DNA of 64,000 nt, taken from Gammaproteobacteria bacterium (GTDB lineage Bacteria; Pseudomonadota; Gammaproteobacteria; Ga0077536). The position numbers and the translations under genes were made by a program. The DNA lies in contig JAJFJQ010000025.1 of the NCBI GenBank assembly GCA_021773835.1, positions 1 to 64,000 of the forward strand, in the 5' to 3' direction. A model generated the notes under the pieces. That model made no database searches, was not told where the DNA came from, and was given only the letters and a program-made list of their open reading frames with translations. Positions 36,316 through 44,690 of the stretch are shown here, piece after piece. Numbering within the stretch: the stretch's first letter is position 1; the number at the start of each line of letters is the position of its first letter.

Positions 36316-39285
36316 GTGAGCCAGGACCGCGACGCGTCCCATCTTGACCGCCTATCACCGGCGAAACGCGCGTTGCTCGAAAAGCGGCTACGTGGGGACG
36401 CGACCGCCACCGTCTTACCGCCGATTGAACCACTCGGCGCCGCTGACGCGCGGGTCTTGTCGTTCGGCCAGGAACGCCTGTGGTATCTACAACGGCTCCA
36501 CCCCGACAGTGTCGCGTATAACGTCCATGCAACGCTTCGTCTGACGGGGCCCGTGGCGGTCGAGCGCTTTCGCTCCTGCACCGAACAGGTGCTGCGTGGC
36601 CATGAGATTCTCCGCACGGCGTTTCCGGATGTCGCGGGCGTGCCCGAGCTACGCATTGCCAAGGCGGAATCGATTCGTGTTGGTTTGGAGGCGCTCGATG
36701 GCGTAGCCCCGAACGATCGTGAGGCCGCCGTTCAGGCCCGCGCGCGTAATCAGGCGTGCGCCCCATTCGATATGGCGCATGCCCCGCTGCTACGGGCGCA
36801 AGTGCTACGCGTAACCGAGGTCGATACGCGCCTCGTTCTTACCCTGCATCACGTCGTTGCTGACGAGTGGTCCCTCGCTTTGATCTGGCGCGAAATCAGC
36901 GAAAAATATGCCGATTCTGCGGCGGACAGCATAGTGTCTAAGCCAAAATCGACGCTCGGATACGCCGACTTCGCCGCGTGGCAGAGGCGTCGGACTAATG
37001 ACGACACGTTCGCGCAGCAATTCCGATTCTGGCGCGAGCAGCTTGTCGATTTGCCGTCGGCGATGCAGTTGCCGAGCGACTTTTCTCGATCTTCCAACGA
37101 AAGTCAGTCGGGCAGCATAATCGCCGCAACGCTCCCGCAACATGTCGCTGAGACTCTGCGTGACATAGCGCGTGAGGCCGGCGTCTCGCTTTTTGTCGTA
37201 CTGCTTGCCGCGTTCAAAACGCTTATGTTGCGCTACAGTGGAGAAACTGATCTGGTCGTCGGTACGCCCGTTACGAACCGTACCCGATCTGAGCTTGAGC
37301 AGCTTCTAGGTTTCTTCGTCAACACGGTTCCGATCCGTTCTGATCTAGGTGGCAATCCCAGCTTTCTGGAGGTCGTCGACCGTGTTCGGGTTTCGACCCT
37401 CGCGGCGCTTGCGAATCAGGATGTTCCGTTTGAGCGGCTCGTCAGTGAATTTGCACCGCGGCGCGAACTGTGGACGAACCCGCTATTCCAAGTCATGTTC
37501 GTCATGCAACGCCAGGATGAATCTATCGACTTCGCGTCCGGCGTTACGGCGACGGCACAAGTCGAAGGAACAGGGGCGGCAAAATTCGACCTCACGGCCT
37601 TCGTCACCGATGACGGCCGGGCACTGCACACCGCCATCGAATATCGTGATGATGTGTTCGGCGCGGACACAATTGCGTCGATGATACGGCATTGGCAAAA
37701 CCTGCTTGCCGGCATCGTCGAAGATCGCCAGACGGCGATTGGTAGCCTGCCACTAATAGACAAAGATGAACGCACCGCATTGATCGACAGCAGCAAGGGC
37801 GGACGTGTGGAGTACCCGCGAACCGCAGGCATCCACGACTTGATTCGACTGCAGTGTAGCCAACGCGTTGATGCGCCCGCCTTGATTACGTCAAATGGCG
37901 TGTGCAGTTACGTCGACCTCGCGCACAAGGCCGATGAGATTACTGCGCGACTTGCGGCGCAAGGCGTTAAACGCGGGTCTCTGGTCGGTCTGCACGTCGA
38001 ACGATCAATTGAAATGATCGCCGGCCTGCTCGGAATTCTGCAGGCGGGAGCCGCTTACGTACCGCTCGATCCGCTCTATCCCGTGGATCGCTTAATTACA
38101 ATGATCGCGGATTCTGAGCTGCAAGTGGTGCTGACCCACTCCGCACTTGCTGGCGCGCTAGGCATCATAGACGCCGATATTGTGTTTATCGATCACGATC
38201 AAGACAGCGTTGCCGCCTACCCGAAGACATCGCCAGAATCGGCTGGTGGCGAAGACTTGGCCTATGTCCTCTATACGTCTGGTTCGAGCGGAATGCCCAA
38301 GGGCGTCGCCGTTTCGCACCGCAATCTCGTGCACTCGACAACGGCTAGAGATCATCACTACGAAAGTGCGCCCCGCCGCTTCTTACTGCTCTCGTCATTT
38401 GCCTTCGACAGCTCGCTGGTCGGTATTTTCTGGACGCTGTGCAAGGGTGGCACGCTGGTATTGGCCGAACCCGGCGTTGAACGCGACGTCGCGCGCATTG
38501 CGGGAGCGATCAACCAGCATCGGATAACCCATCTGTTATGCCTACCATCGCTTTATCAATTAGTGTTGGATTATGCCGCCGACGCGGTCGGCTTGCTCGA
38601 CACAGTCATCGTTGCCGGTGAAGCGTGCCGCGCAGAACTCGTACGGCGTCATTTCGAATGCGCGCCAAACACCCGTCTATACAACGAGTATGGCCCTACC
38701 GAGGGCACGGTCTGGAGTACTGTGCACAGCGTATCGCCTGACGATCAAACCGGTCCGGTGCCGATAGGACGCCCGATCGTAAACACGCGCGCAATCGTCC
38801 TTGACCCGTGTCGAGAACCAGTGCCGCGGGGCGTCTGCGGCGAACTCTATATTGGCGGTGACGGCGTTGCCTGCGGTTATCTGAATCGACCGGAATTGAG
38901 TTGCGAAAATTTTCTGACCGATACATTCGATTCAACGGGTACGGAGCGCCTGTATCGCACAGGTGATCTGGCCCGCGTGCGCCAAGATGGTGCGCTGGAG
39001 TTTCTCGGCCGCGAAGATCGTCAGTTCAAACTCCGTGGTTATCGCATCGAGCCGGAAGAGATTGAGAATGAAATTCTGGCGCAGCCGGGCATTGAAGCCG
39101 CCGTAGTAGACTTGCGCGGCGTGGTGTCTGCGAAAGTAGGCGAGATGACAGAAACGACGGGTGCAACAATCGACGACCTGTTGCATCGCCTCGAGGCGAT
39201 GGACCCGGCTGTAGCGAGCGCGTTGATCGAGGAAATTGCGTCGCAATCAGAAGGTGCCTCACAATCCCGTGACGACTCGAGGTAA
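36316..39285 (+). CDS. NRPS, C domain plus truncated A domain (A1-A8 only)
   Basis: A 989-residue protein. The N-terminal helix LSPAKRALLEKRL resembles an NRPS docking segment. The condensation domain (about 40-470) has HHVVADE at 178-184, Glu replacing the last Gly. The adenylation domain runs through YTSGSSGMPKGV (A3), FAFDSSLVGIFW (A4), NEYGPTEGTVWS (A5), YRTGDLARV (A7) and FKLRGYRIEPEEIENEI (A8), then ends at AAVVDLRG near residue 935. A 54-residue helical tail follows (ATIDDLLHRLEAMDPAVASA). Motifs A9 and A10, including the catalytic Lys, and the T domain are absent. They occur in the protein encoded at 44691-46646. Confidence 0.93.
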   Translation: MSQDRDASHLDRLSPAKRALLEKRLRGDATATVLPPIEPLGAADARVLSFGQERLWYLQRLHPDSVAYNVHATLRLTGPVAVERFRSCTEQVLRGHEILRTAFPDVAGVPELRIAKAESIRVGLEALDGVAPNDREAAVQARARNQACAPFDMAHAPLLRAQVLRVTEVDTRLVLTLHHVVADEWSLALIWREISEKYADSAADSIVSKPKSTLGYADFAAWQRRRTNDDTFAQQFRFWREQLVDLPSAMQLPSDFSRSSNESQSGSIIAATLPQHVAETLRDIAREAGVSLFVVLLAAFKTLMLRYSGETDLVVGTPVTNRTRSELEQLLGFFVNTVPIRSDLGGNPSFLEVVDRVRVSTLAALANQDVPFERLVSEFAPRRELWTNPLFQVMFVMQRQDESIDFASGVTATAQVEGTGAAKFDLTAFVTDDGRALHTAIEYRDDVFGADTIASMIRHWQNLLAGIVEDRQTAIGSLPLIDKDERTALIDSSKGGRVEYPRTAGIHDLIRLQCSQRVDAPALITSNGVCSYVDLAHKADEITARLAAQGVKRGSLVGLHVERSIEMIAGLLGILQAGAAYVPLDPLYPVDRLITMIADSELQVVLTHSALAGALGIIDADIVFIDHDQDSVAAYPKTSPESAGGEDLAYVLYTSGSSGMPKGVAVSHRNLVHSTTARDHHYESAPRRFLLLSSFAFDSSLVGIFWTLCKGGTLVLAEPGVERDVARIAGAINQHRITHLLCLPSLYQLVLDYAADAVGLLDTVIVAGEACRAELVRRHFECAPNTRLYNEYGPTEGTVWSTVHSVSPDDQTGPVPIGRPIVNTRAIVLDPCREPVPRGVCGELYIGGDGVACGYLNRPELSCENFLTDTFDSTGTERLYRTGDLARVRQDGALEFLGREDRQFKLRGYRIEPEEIENEILAQPGIEAAVVDLRGVVSAKVGEMTETTGATIDDLLHRLEAMDPAVASALIEEIASQSEGASQSRDDSR

Positions 39286-39310
39286 CCGGCCGGCTCGATC
39301 AGGCCCGCTT

Positions 39311-41761
39311 TCACCGTAGGGCAACGTCGATCGCCGCCCGCATTTCTCCGGCGAGACCTGCAACATTCGACCCATGCAACAGATCGATGGTGTCAGTCCC
39401 CGGTAGGTAACTGATCTCGCTTCCCGGCGCGATCCGTTGTAACCATTCCAGGCGCGGGTCCGTCGGCCCGAAGTCGCCTCGGTCCGCCGTCAAAACCGCA
39501 TGCACCAGGCCGTCATAACGGGTTGGCGTGTAACCCATGAGCGCCTTCAAGTTGGCGGCCTTCACCCGTTCACGGTTGATTTCGGATCGGTTGCCGGCTA
39601 GTGCATCTGTGTGGACCATCTTCGAACCTAGAAACGAAGCCTTGTTCGCAAACCATCGCCAACGCTCACCAGGCGGCGTCGTGCGGATCTCCGACCAATA
39701 CAGTTTCAACCGCTTGACCATAAACCTGACGATTGCGAACCGTGGATCCTTACGGGCCGCAGCGACCACCGATCCCGATTGGTGGGTCGGATCTACGACG
39801 ACGAGCAAATCAGGATTACGCCCCATGGCGGATAGTTGGCGTGCCATTTCGAGCGCGACCAGCGCGCCCCAGCACACGCCACAGATGACAAAAGGCCCGC
39901 TGACGAGCCCGGTCATTTCCTTGACGTGCGCCGTAGCGATTTCGTCGATTCGAGTTAACGGCCGCTCATGCCCGTCCAGTCCAGTTGACTGAAATCCGTA
40001 GAACGGCTGGCTCGACCCGAGCGCGCGGGCAAAGTGGACCACTGCGACCGGATCGCCGCCGATACCCGGCACGACAAACAGCGGGGGGCGGGTGCCACGT
40101 GGTTGGATCCGAACCAACGTGCGGGCTTGCGGTTGTCGCTCGTCGAGCTTACTTAACAAGCTGCGAATGCTACCGGTCTCCAACAATATCGACATTGGTA
40201 GCGGGCGTTCGAGGCGTTCCTCGATTTCCGAGGACGCCGCAACCGCTTGCAGGGACGTACCACCGAGTGCAAAAAAATCATCGTCTAGTCCGATCGCGTC
40301 GATGCCAAGCGTTCGGTTCCAGATTGCAGCAATTACCGCTGCGTCTCCGTCCAGAGCGGTAGCATCTGGTGCCGCCGCAAGATCGGCAGCCCCCTGCATC
40401 GGCTCGCTCACTATGTCAGTCACCCTGCTGGGCGTGAGGTCCGGACCTCGAAACTCGCTGACGAACGCCTCGGGCATACGCACAAAATCGCTGAAGATGG
40501 TGTGCAGTTCACCGAGCAAGGCCCGCGCATGTTCGCCAGTCAAGCATGCAGGATCATAGACCGCGGCCAAGCGCAGCGCCCCCATCGATTCCGCAAGAGA
40601 CAGAGTGAATGGGTGGGCACTATCGAGCGGTCCTTCGATCTGTTCGACTTCGAAGCACGAGCCGCGTCGTCGCTCCACCGACGGCGCGTGCAGCAGTGCG
40701 AGAACGTCGAACATCGGTAGGCTCGGGCTGACAGTACTTTGGCGGGCGATGTCGGAGAGCGATAGATAGTCATACCTGTTGCGTTGCGCTTGCGCCACTT
40801 GGATTTCGTGGAACCAATCGGCGAGGCGGAGATGATTATGGATCGGGATCCTGGCTGGGACATTATTGATGAATGAACCCATAGTCGATTCGACCATATG
40901 TAGATCGCCAGGACGTCCAGATACCGTGAGACCGAACATCGCCTCATCGTTACCAGCTCGTCTGGCACACAAAAGTGCCAGGGCCGCCTGCATGACTACC
41001 GCCAGAGAAACGGCGTGAGTACGCGCGAGCGACTGCATTGCCTCATTCAGCGATGCTTCAATTTCTCGCTCGACTACAGGCAGTCCTTGCTCGGAATACG
41101 GTGTTCGGTCGCGATCGGTCGCGAACAGCAGCGACGGACTTACAAGTCCGGCAAGCGCTTTATGCCAATAATCATGGGCCAAGGCGCGGTCCTGACCGTG
41201 CAGCCAACCTACGTAATTGCGAAACCGACCGCACGGGGACAACACAGCGGCATTCACATCGCCTGGCGCGTCATAAAGTGCAAAGAGCTCATCGAACAGG
41301 ATGTCCACACACCAGCGATCGAGAATGAGGTGATGACGGCTCCAAATCAGGTGGTGGCAATCAGGCTCCTGGCGTACCAGCGTGAAGCGCGACAAAGCGG
41401 GTCTGGTCAGGTCGAAGCGCAGCAGTCGATCGGTTGAAATGATCTGTTCGAGCGCACTGATGCGATCATGCGCTTGCATGTCAGCCAAGCAAACGAACGT
41501 GAAGGGTAGCTTTGGTCCGGAGTGTACGAGTTGCATGGGCTCGCGCAAATCCTTCCACAGGAAAAAGGTGCGCAAGGCCTCATGGCGTTTCTGGATCGCG
41601 TGCAAACACTGCTCGAAACGCTCGGGATCGATAGGGCCGGTCAGGCGGTAGAGAAATTGGTTGGAGAGTACGGACGAACCGGTAACGTTGTTCGAATGCA
41701 TCAGCATTAGCTGCTGCATCGGTGTCAGCGGGTAAATATCTTCGACGTTATTCGGACGCAT
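39311..41761 (-). CDS. NRPS termination protein, C-T-TE without A domain
   Basis: An 816-residue protein on the strand opposite to the other NRPS genes. The condensation domain (about 5-440) carries HHLILDR at 143-149, with Arg in place of the final Gly. No adenylation domain follows; the thiolation domain (about 470-540) has FALGGTSLQAV with Ser503. The thioesterase (about 560-816) starts LFVVPGIGGDP; its nucleophile elbow is GVCWG, so the nucleophile is Cys630 rather than Ser, with candidate His796 (DLLHGSNV). It would condense and release the chain, by hydrolysis, cyclisation or attack of a nucleophile. The T domain must be loaded in trans or only accept the chain. Confidence 0.9.
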   Translation of the reverse strand: MRPNNVEDIYPLTPMQQLMLMHSNNVTGSSVLSNQFLYRLTGPIDPERFEQCLHAIQKRHEALRTFFLWKDLREPMQLVHSGPKLPFTFVCLADMQAHDRISALEQIISTDRLLRFDLTRPALSRFTLVRQEPDCHHLIWSRHHLILDRWCVDILFDELFALYDAPGDVNAAVLSPCGRFRNYVGWLHGQDRALAHDYWHKALAGLVSPSLLFATDRDRTPYSEQGLPVVEREIEASLNEAMQSLARTHAVSLAVVMQAALALLCARRAGNDEAMFGLTVSGRPGDLHMVESTMGSFINNVPARIPIHNHLRLADWFHEIQVAQAQRNRYDYLSLSDIARQSTVSPSLPMFDVLALLHAPSVERRRGSCFEVEQIEGPLDSAHPFTLSLAESMGALRLAAVYDPACLTGEHARALLGELHTIFSDFVRMPEAFVSEFRGPDLTPSRVTDIVSEPMQGAADLAAAPDATALDGDAAVIAAIWNRTLGIDAIGLDDDFFALGGTSLQAVAASSEIEERLERPLPMSILLETGSIRSLLSKLDERQPQARTLVRIQPRGTRPPLFVVPGIGGDPVAVVHFARALGSSQPFYGFQSTGLDGHERPLTRIDEIATAHVKEMTGLVSGPFVICGVCWGALVALEMARQLSAMGRNPDLLVVVDPTHQSGSVVAAARKDPRFAIVRFMVKRLKLYWSEIRTTPPGERWRWFANKASFLGSKMVHTDALAGNRSEINRERVKAANLKALMGYTPTRYDGLVHAVLTADRGDFGPTDPRLEWLQRIAPGSEISYLPGTDTIDLLHGSNVAGLAGEMRAAIDVALR

Positions 41762-41898
41762 ACGAAGTTTACTAATCTAGCGATAAGACTGGCGCGCGTT
41801 GCAGCGCTTAATTTCGGGTGCGGCGTCGTTCAGGTGAGGGCAACAACCGCGCGTGCGTAATGTGTCCGGATCGTCCCGGATATTTACACGTCACAACA

Positions 41899-43395
41899 TC
41901 AGGCATTTTCGCTACGGCCCAATTGTTCGTTCACGAACTTGAGAATCAACCGTTCGGGACCGGCCGGACGTCCACCGCCGAACCACAATACCAGTGTAGT
42001 GCCGCCATATGCGATCAGACCTGTCACAACGCTGGCGAGTAAAACCACCGGCGCACCCACGGCCGCTTCACCAAGGAGCATTTGCAACTTGATAACGAGC
42101 GCAGCCATCATCACCGTTGCAACCATGACCCGCCAGGTCACTGCAAAAAGCTCGCGAAGCTTAACGCGAACGGAGATAAGCGACAACGCGAGACCAACTA
42201 GCAAGGCAACCGCGTCGGCGATACCGACCGCCCAGGCGCCACCCTGCGCACCGAAATGCTTGAATCCCCAGGTGAACCCGGGCACCAGGATCACGAAACC
42301 AAGAACCTGTAATCCAGCGATCGCAGCGGTGTTGCCGAGTGCGATAAGGAGCGGGCCAAGATTCGCCGACGCTACTGATGTCATGCCATAAAGTACGAGG
42401 ATCTGCAGTATCGGAATCGACGCTAACCACTTATCTCCGAGCGCCATCCGCACCAGCGGATCAGCTACCAGTCCAAGACCTGCAGCGACAGGAAGACCGA
42501 ACAATAAGATAATCGCGAAGCCGTCAATAAATCCCTGGCGTAAGGCGGGTAGGTCGTTCTGCATCTTCGCGTAACCGGGTATCAGTACACGCCGGATCGG
42601 CATGACCAATTCGGTTGAAGCGAGGCTAGCGATTTCGTGGGCAATCGTGTAGATACCGAGCACACCAGTTGAACCCAGCTTGCCGATGATGAAGTTGTCA
42701 GCTCGGGAGTAAAAAAACTGTAGTACGTCGCCGACGAACAGCCACTTTGAAAAGTGAAAGGCCTCACGCCAACACACGAACGATAGTCGCGGTCGATAGG
42801 CGTGCATCCAAAAACTGACTAGCAATGTGATAATCGGGGCGGCGACGATACCCGCAACCATCGCTCGGTAGTCGCGTAGCCACCAGGCGAGGCCGACCGA
42901 GATCACGACCGCACCGATTTTCGCCCAGAAAAGCAGGTAGAAATCCTTGTCGAATTCGAGGTGTTTCTGGAAGTCGACGACACCAACATTGCGGAATCCA
43001 GCTGCGAAACTCGCGAGACCCAATATCGGTATCACTTCGGCCAGCCTAGGTTCAGCAAAAAACACTGCTGCGGGGTTTGCCAATAGGACCAATGCGACGC
43101 AGCCGACGGCACCGCGAATGATCGACAGCGTCCAGACTGTGTCGTAATGCTCGCGCTGCGGATCCGGGTGGCGAATTAGCCAAATCTCGAAATTTAGTGT
43201 GCTCAGCATCTCGATGGCTGCACGGACCAGCATCGCCAGTGCAATGAGACCAAAATCATCGGGTACGAGCAGGCGGGCAAGGATAACCGTGCTGACGACA
43301 CCCAGCACCCGTATCGTCATCCGAAACGAGATGGTCCAGCCCATGCCAACGACCATACGTCGAGCGAGACCGGCTCCGGCTAATTTGTCGCTCAT
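41899..43395 (-). CDS. Polysaccharide-type flippase (MOP/Wzx-like exporter)
   Basis: A 498-residue membrane protein with 12-14 hydrophobic helices. The N-terminus GMGWTISFRMTIRVLGVVST and the segment FHFSKWLFVGDVLQFFYSRADNFIIGKLGS fit the oligosaccharide flippase family of the MOP superfamily. ATG 43395 is preferred over a TTG at 43446. It follows the C-T-TE gene on the same strand with 137 bases between, so both may be cotranscribed from the divergent region at 43.4-43.8 kb. In this context it is a candidate exporter of the peptide, or of a lipid- or sugar-linked form. Confidence 0.82.
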   Translation of the reverse strand: MSDKLAGAGLARRMVVGMGWTISFRMTIRVLGVVSTVILARLLVPDDFGLIALAMLVRAAIEMLSTLNFEIWLIRHPDPQREHYDTVWTLSIIRGAVGCVALVLLANPAAVFFAEPRLAEVIPILGLASFAAGFRNVGVVDFQKHLEFDKDFYLLFWAKIGAVVISVGLAWWLRDYRAMVAGIVAAPIITLLVSFWMHAYRPRLSFVCWREAFHFSKWLFVGDVLQFFYSRADNFIIGKLGSTGVLGIYTIAHEIASLASTELVMPIRRVLIPGYAKMQNDLPALRQGFIDGFAIILLFGLPVAAGLGLVADPLVRMALGDKWLASIPILQILVLYGMTSVASANLGPLLIALGNTAAIAGLQVLGFVILVPGFTWGFKHFGAQGGAWAVGIADAVALLVGLALSLISVRVKLRELFAVTWRVMVATVMMAALVIKLQMLLGEAAVGAPVVLLASVVTGLIAYGGTTLVLWFGGGRPAGPERLILKFVNEQLGRSENA

Positions 43396-43820
43396 CCGCC
43401 GCTCACTGCGAGTGCCCGCGACGCGCCGTCGCAACTTCAGGGACAAAGCTCACGTATTGCTCGGTGAACGCGGATGCAGGGTTCTCGGAAGGCTCTACTC
43501 GAGCGCCCGCAATGCGTTTCATTTGTTTCAACATTACGTTTGCTTCATGCTAACTCTATACCGCTGCGGGTCGTACACAGTCGCATATTAGACCTGCGAC
43601 TGCTGATGTGGTTAACAAAATATTTCAATTCCCTGGGTCGCCGCGCTTTGGTTACGATTGAGAGCGAGATAGTGTTTGCCCCAGGCTGCGGCCCCTTCGG
43701 CGCAGAGCTGTTGATTTTCGAACGCCGGTGAGCGTATCCGCGACGACCCGGTGCTTCACTCGTGGCAAGCGGTTTGATACCGTCAACTACCGGACCGATT
43801 TCCGACGCTAATTTTCTTCA
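43396..43820. other. Divergent intergenic region inside the NRPS cluster
   Basis: About 425 bp separate the divergent flippase and methyltransferase genes. No convincing gene is present; short overlapping frames lack ribosome sites. It should contain the promoters for flippase/C-T-TE leftward and for the methyltransferase/A-T-E operon rightward. An AT-rich patch lies near 43500-43630. Confidence 0.45.
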
Positions 43821-44612
43821 ATGACCAAAAAATTCAAACGCCTGCAAGCCTTCGACGTGACGCTTCACGTTAAGCAAGATGGATTCGTGCGCGCTCCGCG
43901 TGAGGCACAACGAAATTGGTTACTTAATCGTGCGATGGGTGAGTTTGTCGATGATCTAAATCATTTGGATGTATTGGCACGAGACATGGTCCCTGGGGTG
44001 GATGCCGCGCCGCTCCCTGATCGGACCCAGCTCGATCTCGCCGATGACGAGATCATGGAGCGCTGGCAGCGACCGCTGATGGAGGCGATGGCAGACGTGG
44101 CAACAGCAGGCCATGGCGATGTGCTCGAAATTGGCTTTGGCATCGGCGTATCGGCGACCGAGATTCAAGCTCGCGGCGTACGGTCCCACACCATAATCGA
44201 GTGTAACGATTATGTTGTCGGACGATTCGAGCAATGGCGACAGGAATACCCGGATGCAGATATTCAACTCGTGCACGGACGCTGGCAAGACACCCTTGAT
44301 AACCTGGGTACCTACGACAGCATCTTCTTCCATACCTACCCACTGAACGAAGAAGAACGCATCGACCATTTTTCCCAAGGCACGACGTTCGCGGCACACT
44401 TCGTGCCCAGCGCGGCTAACCATCTTCGCCCCGGTGGCGTGTTTACCTATCTGACCAACGAGATCGATTCCATGAGTCGGTCGCACCAGCGCCTCTTATT
44501 CAAGTTCTTCGATAGCGTAAGTCTTCGCGTCGTTGCGCCTCTCGACATACCCGACGACGTCAATGATGCATGGTGGTCGAACTCGATGGTTATCGTGGGA
44601 GCGACAAAGTAG
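43821..44612 (+). CDS. Guanidinoacetate/arginine N-methyltransferase-like enzyme
   Basis: A 263-residue class I methyltransferase. Motif I is VLEIGFGIGVSATEIQ, followed by HTIIECNDYVVGRFEQW, where IIECN is the signature shared by guanidinoacetate N-methyltransferase and RMT2-type arginine methyltransferases; then YDSIFFHTYPLNEEE and LRPGGVFTYLTNE. In those families the acidic residues around motif post-I bind the guanidinium group. I infer a guanidino or amino N-methyl group on the peptide or on its precursor. It lies 79 bases upstream of the A9-A10/T/E gene and is probably cotranscribed with it. Confidence 0.82.
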   Translation: MTKKFKRLQAFDVTLHVKQDGFVRAPREAQRNWLLNRAMGEFVDDLNHLDVLARDMVPGVDAAPLPDRTQLDLADDEIMERWQRPLMEAMADVATAGHGDVLEIGFGIGVSATEIQARGVRSHTIIECNDYVVGRFEQWRQEYPDADIQLVHGRWQDTLDNLGTYDSIFFHTYPLNEEERIDHFSQGTTFAAHFVPSAANHLRPGGVFTYLTNEIDSMSRSHQRLLFKFFDSVSLRVVAPLDIPDDVNDAWWSNSMVIVGATK

Positions 44613-44690
44613 AATGGACGTGCTCAGCTTGCCACGACTAGACTGCTTCGGCGTTGTGTGGATTGTCGTACCCAATCGCGCGGCGTGTAA

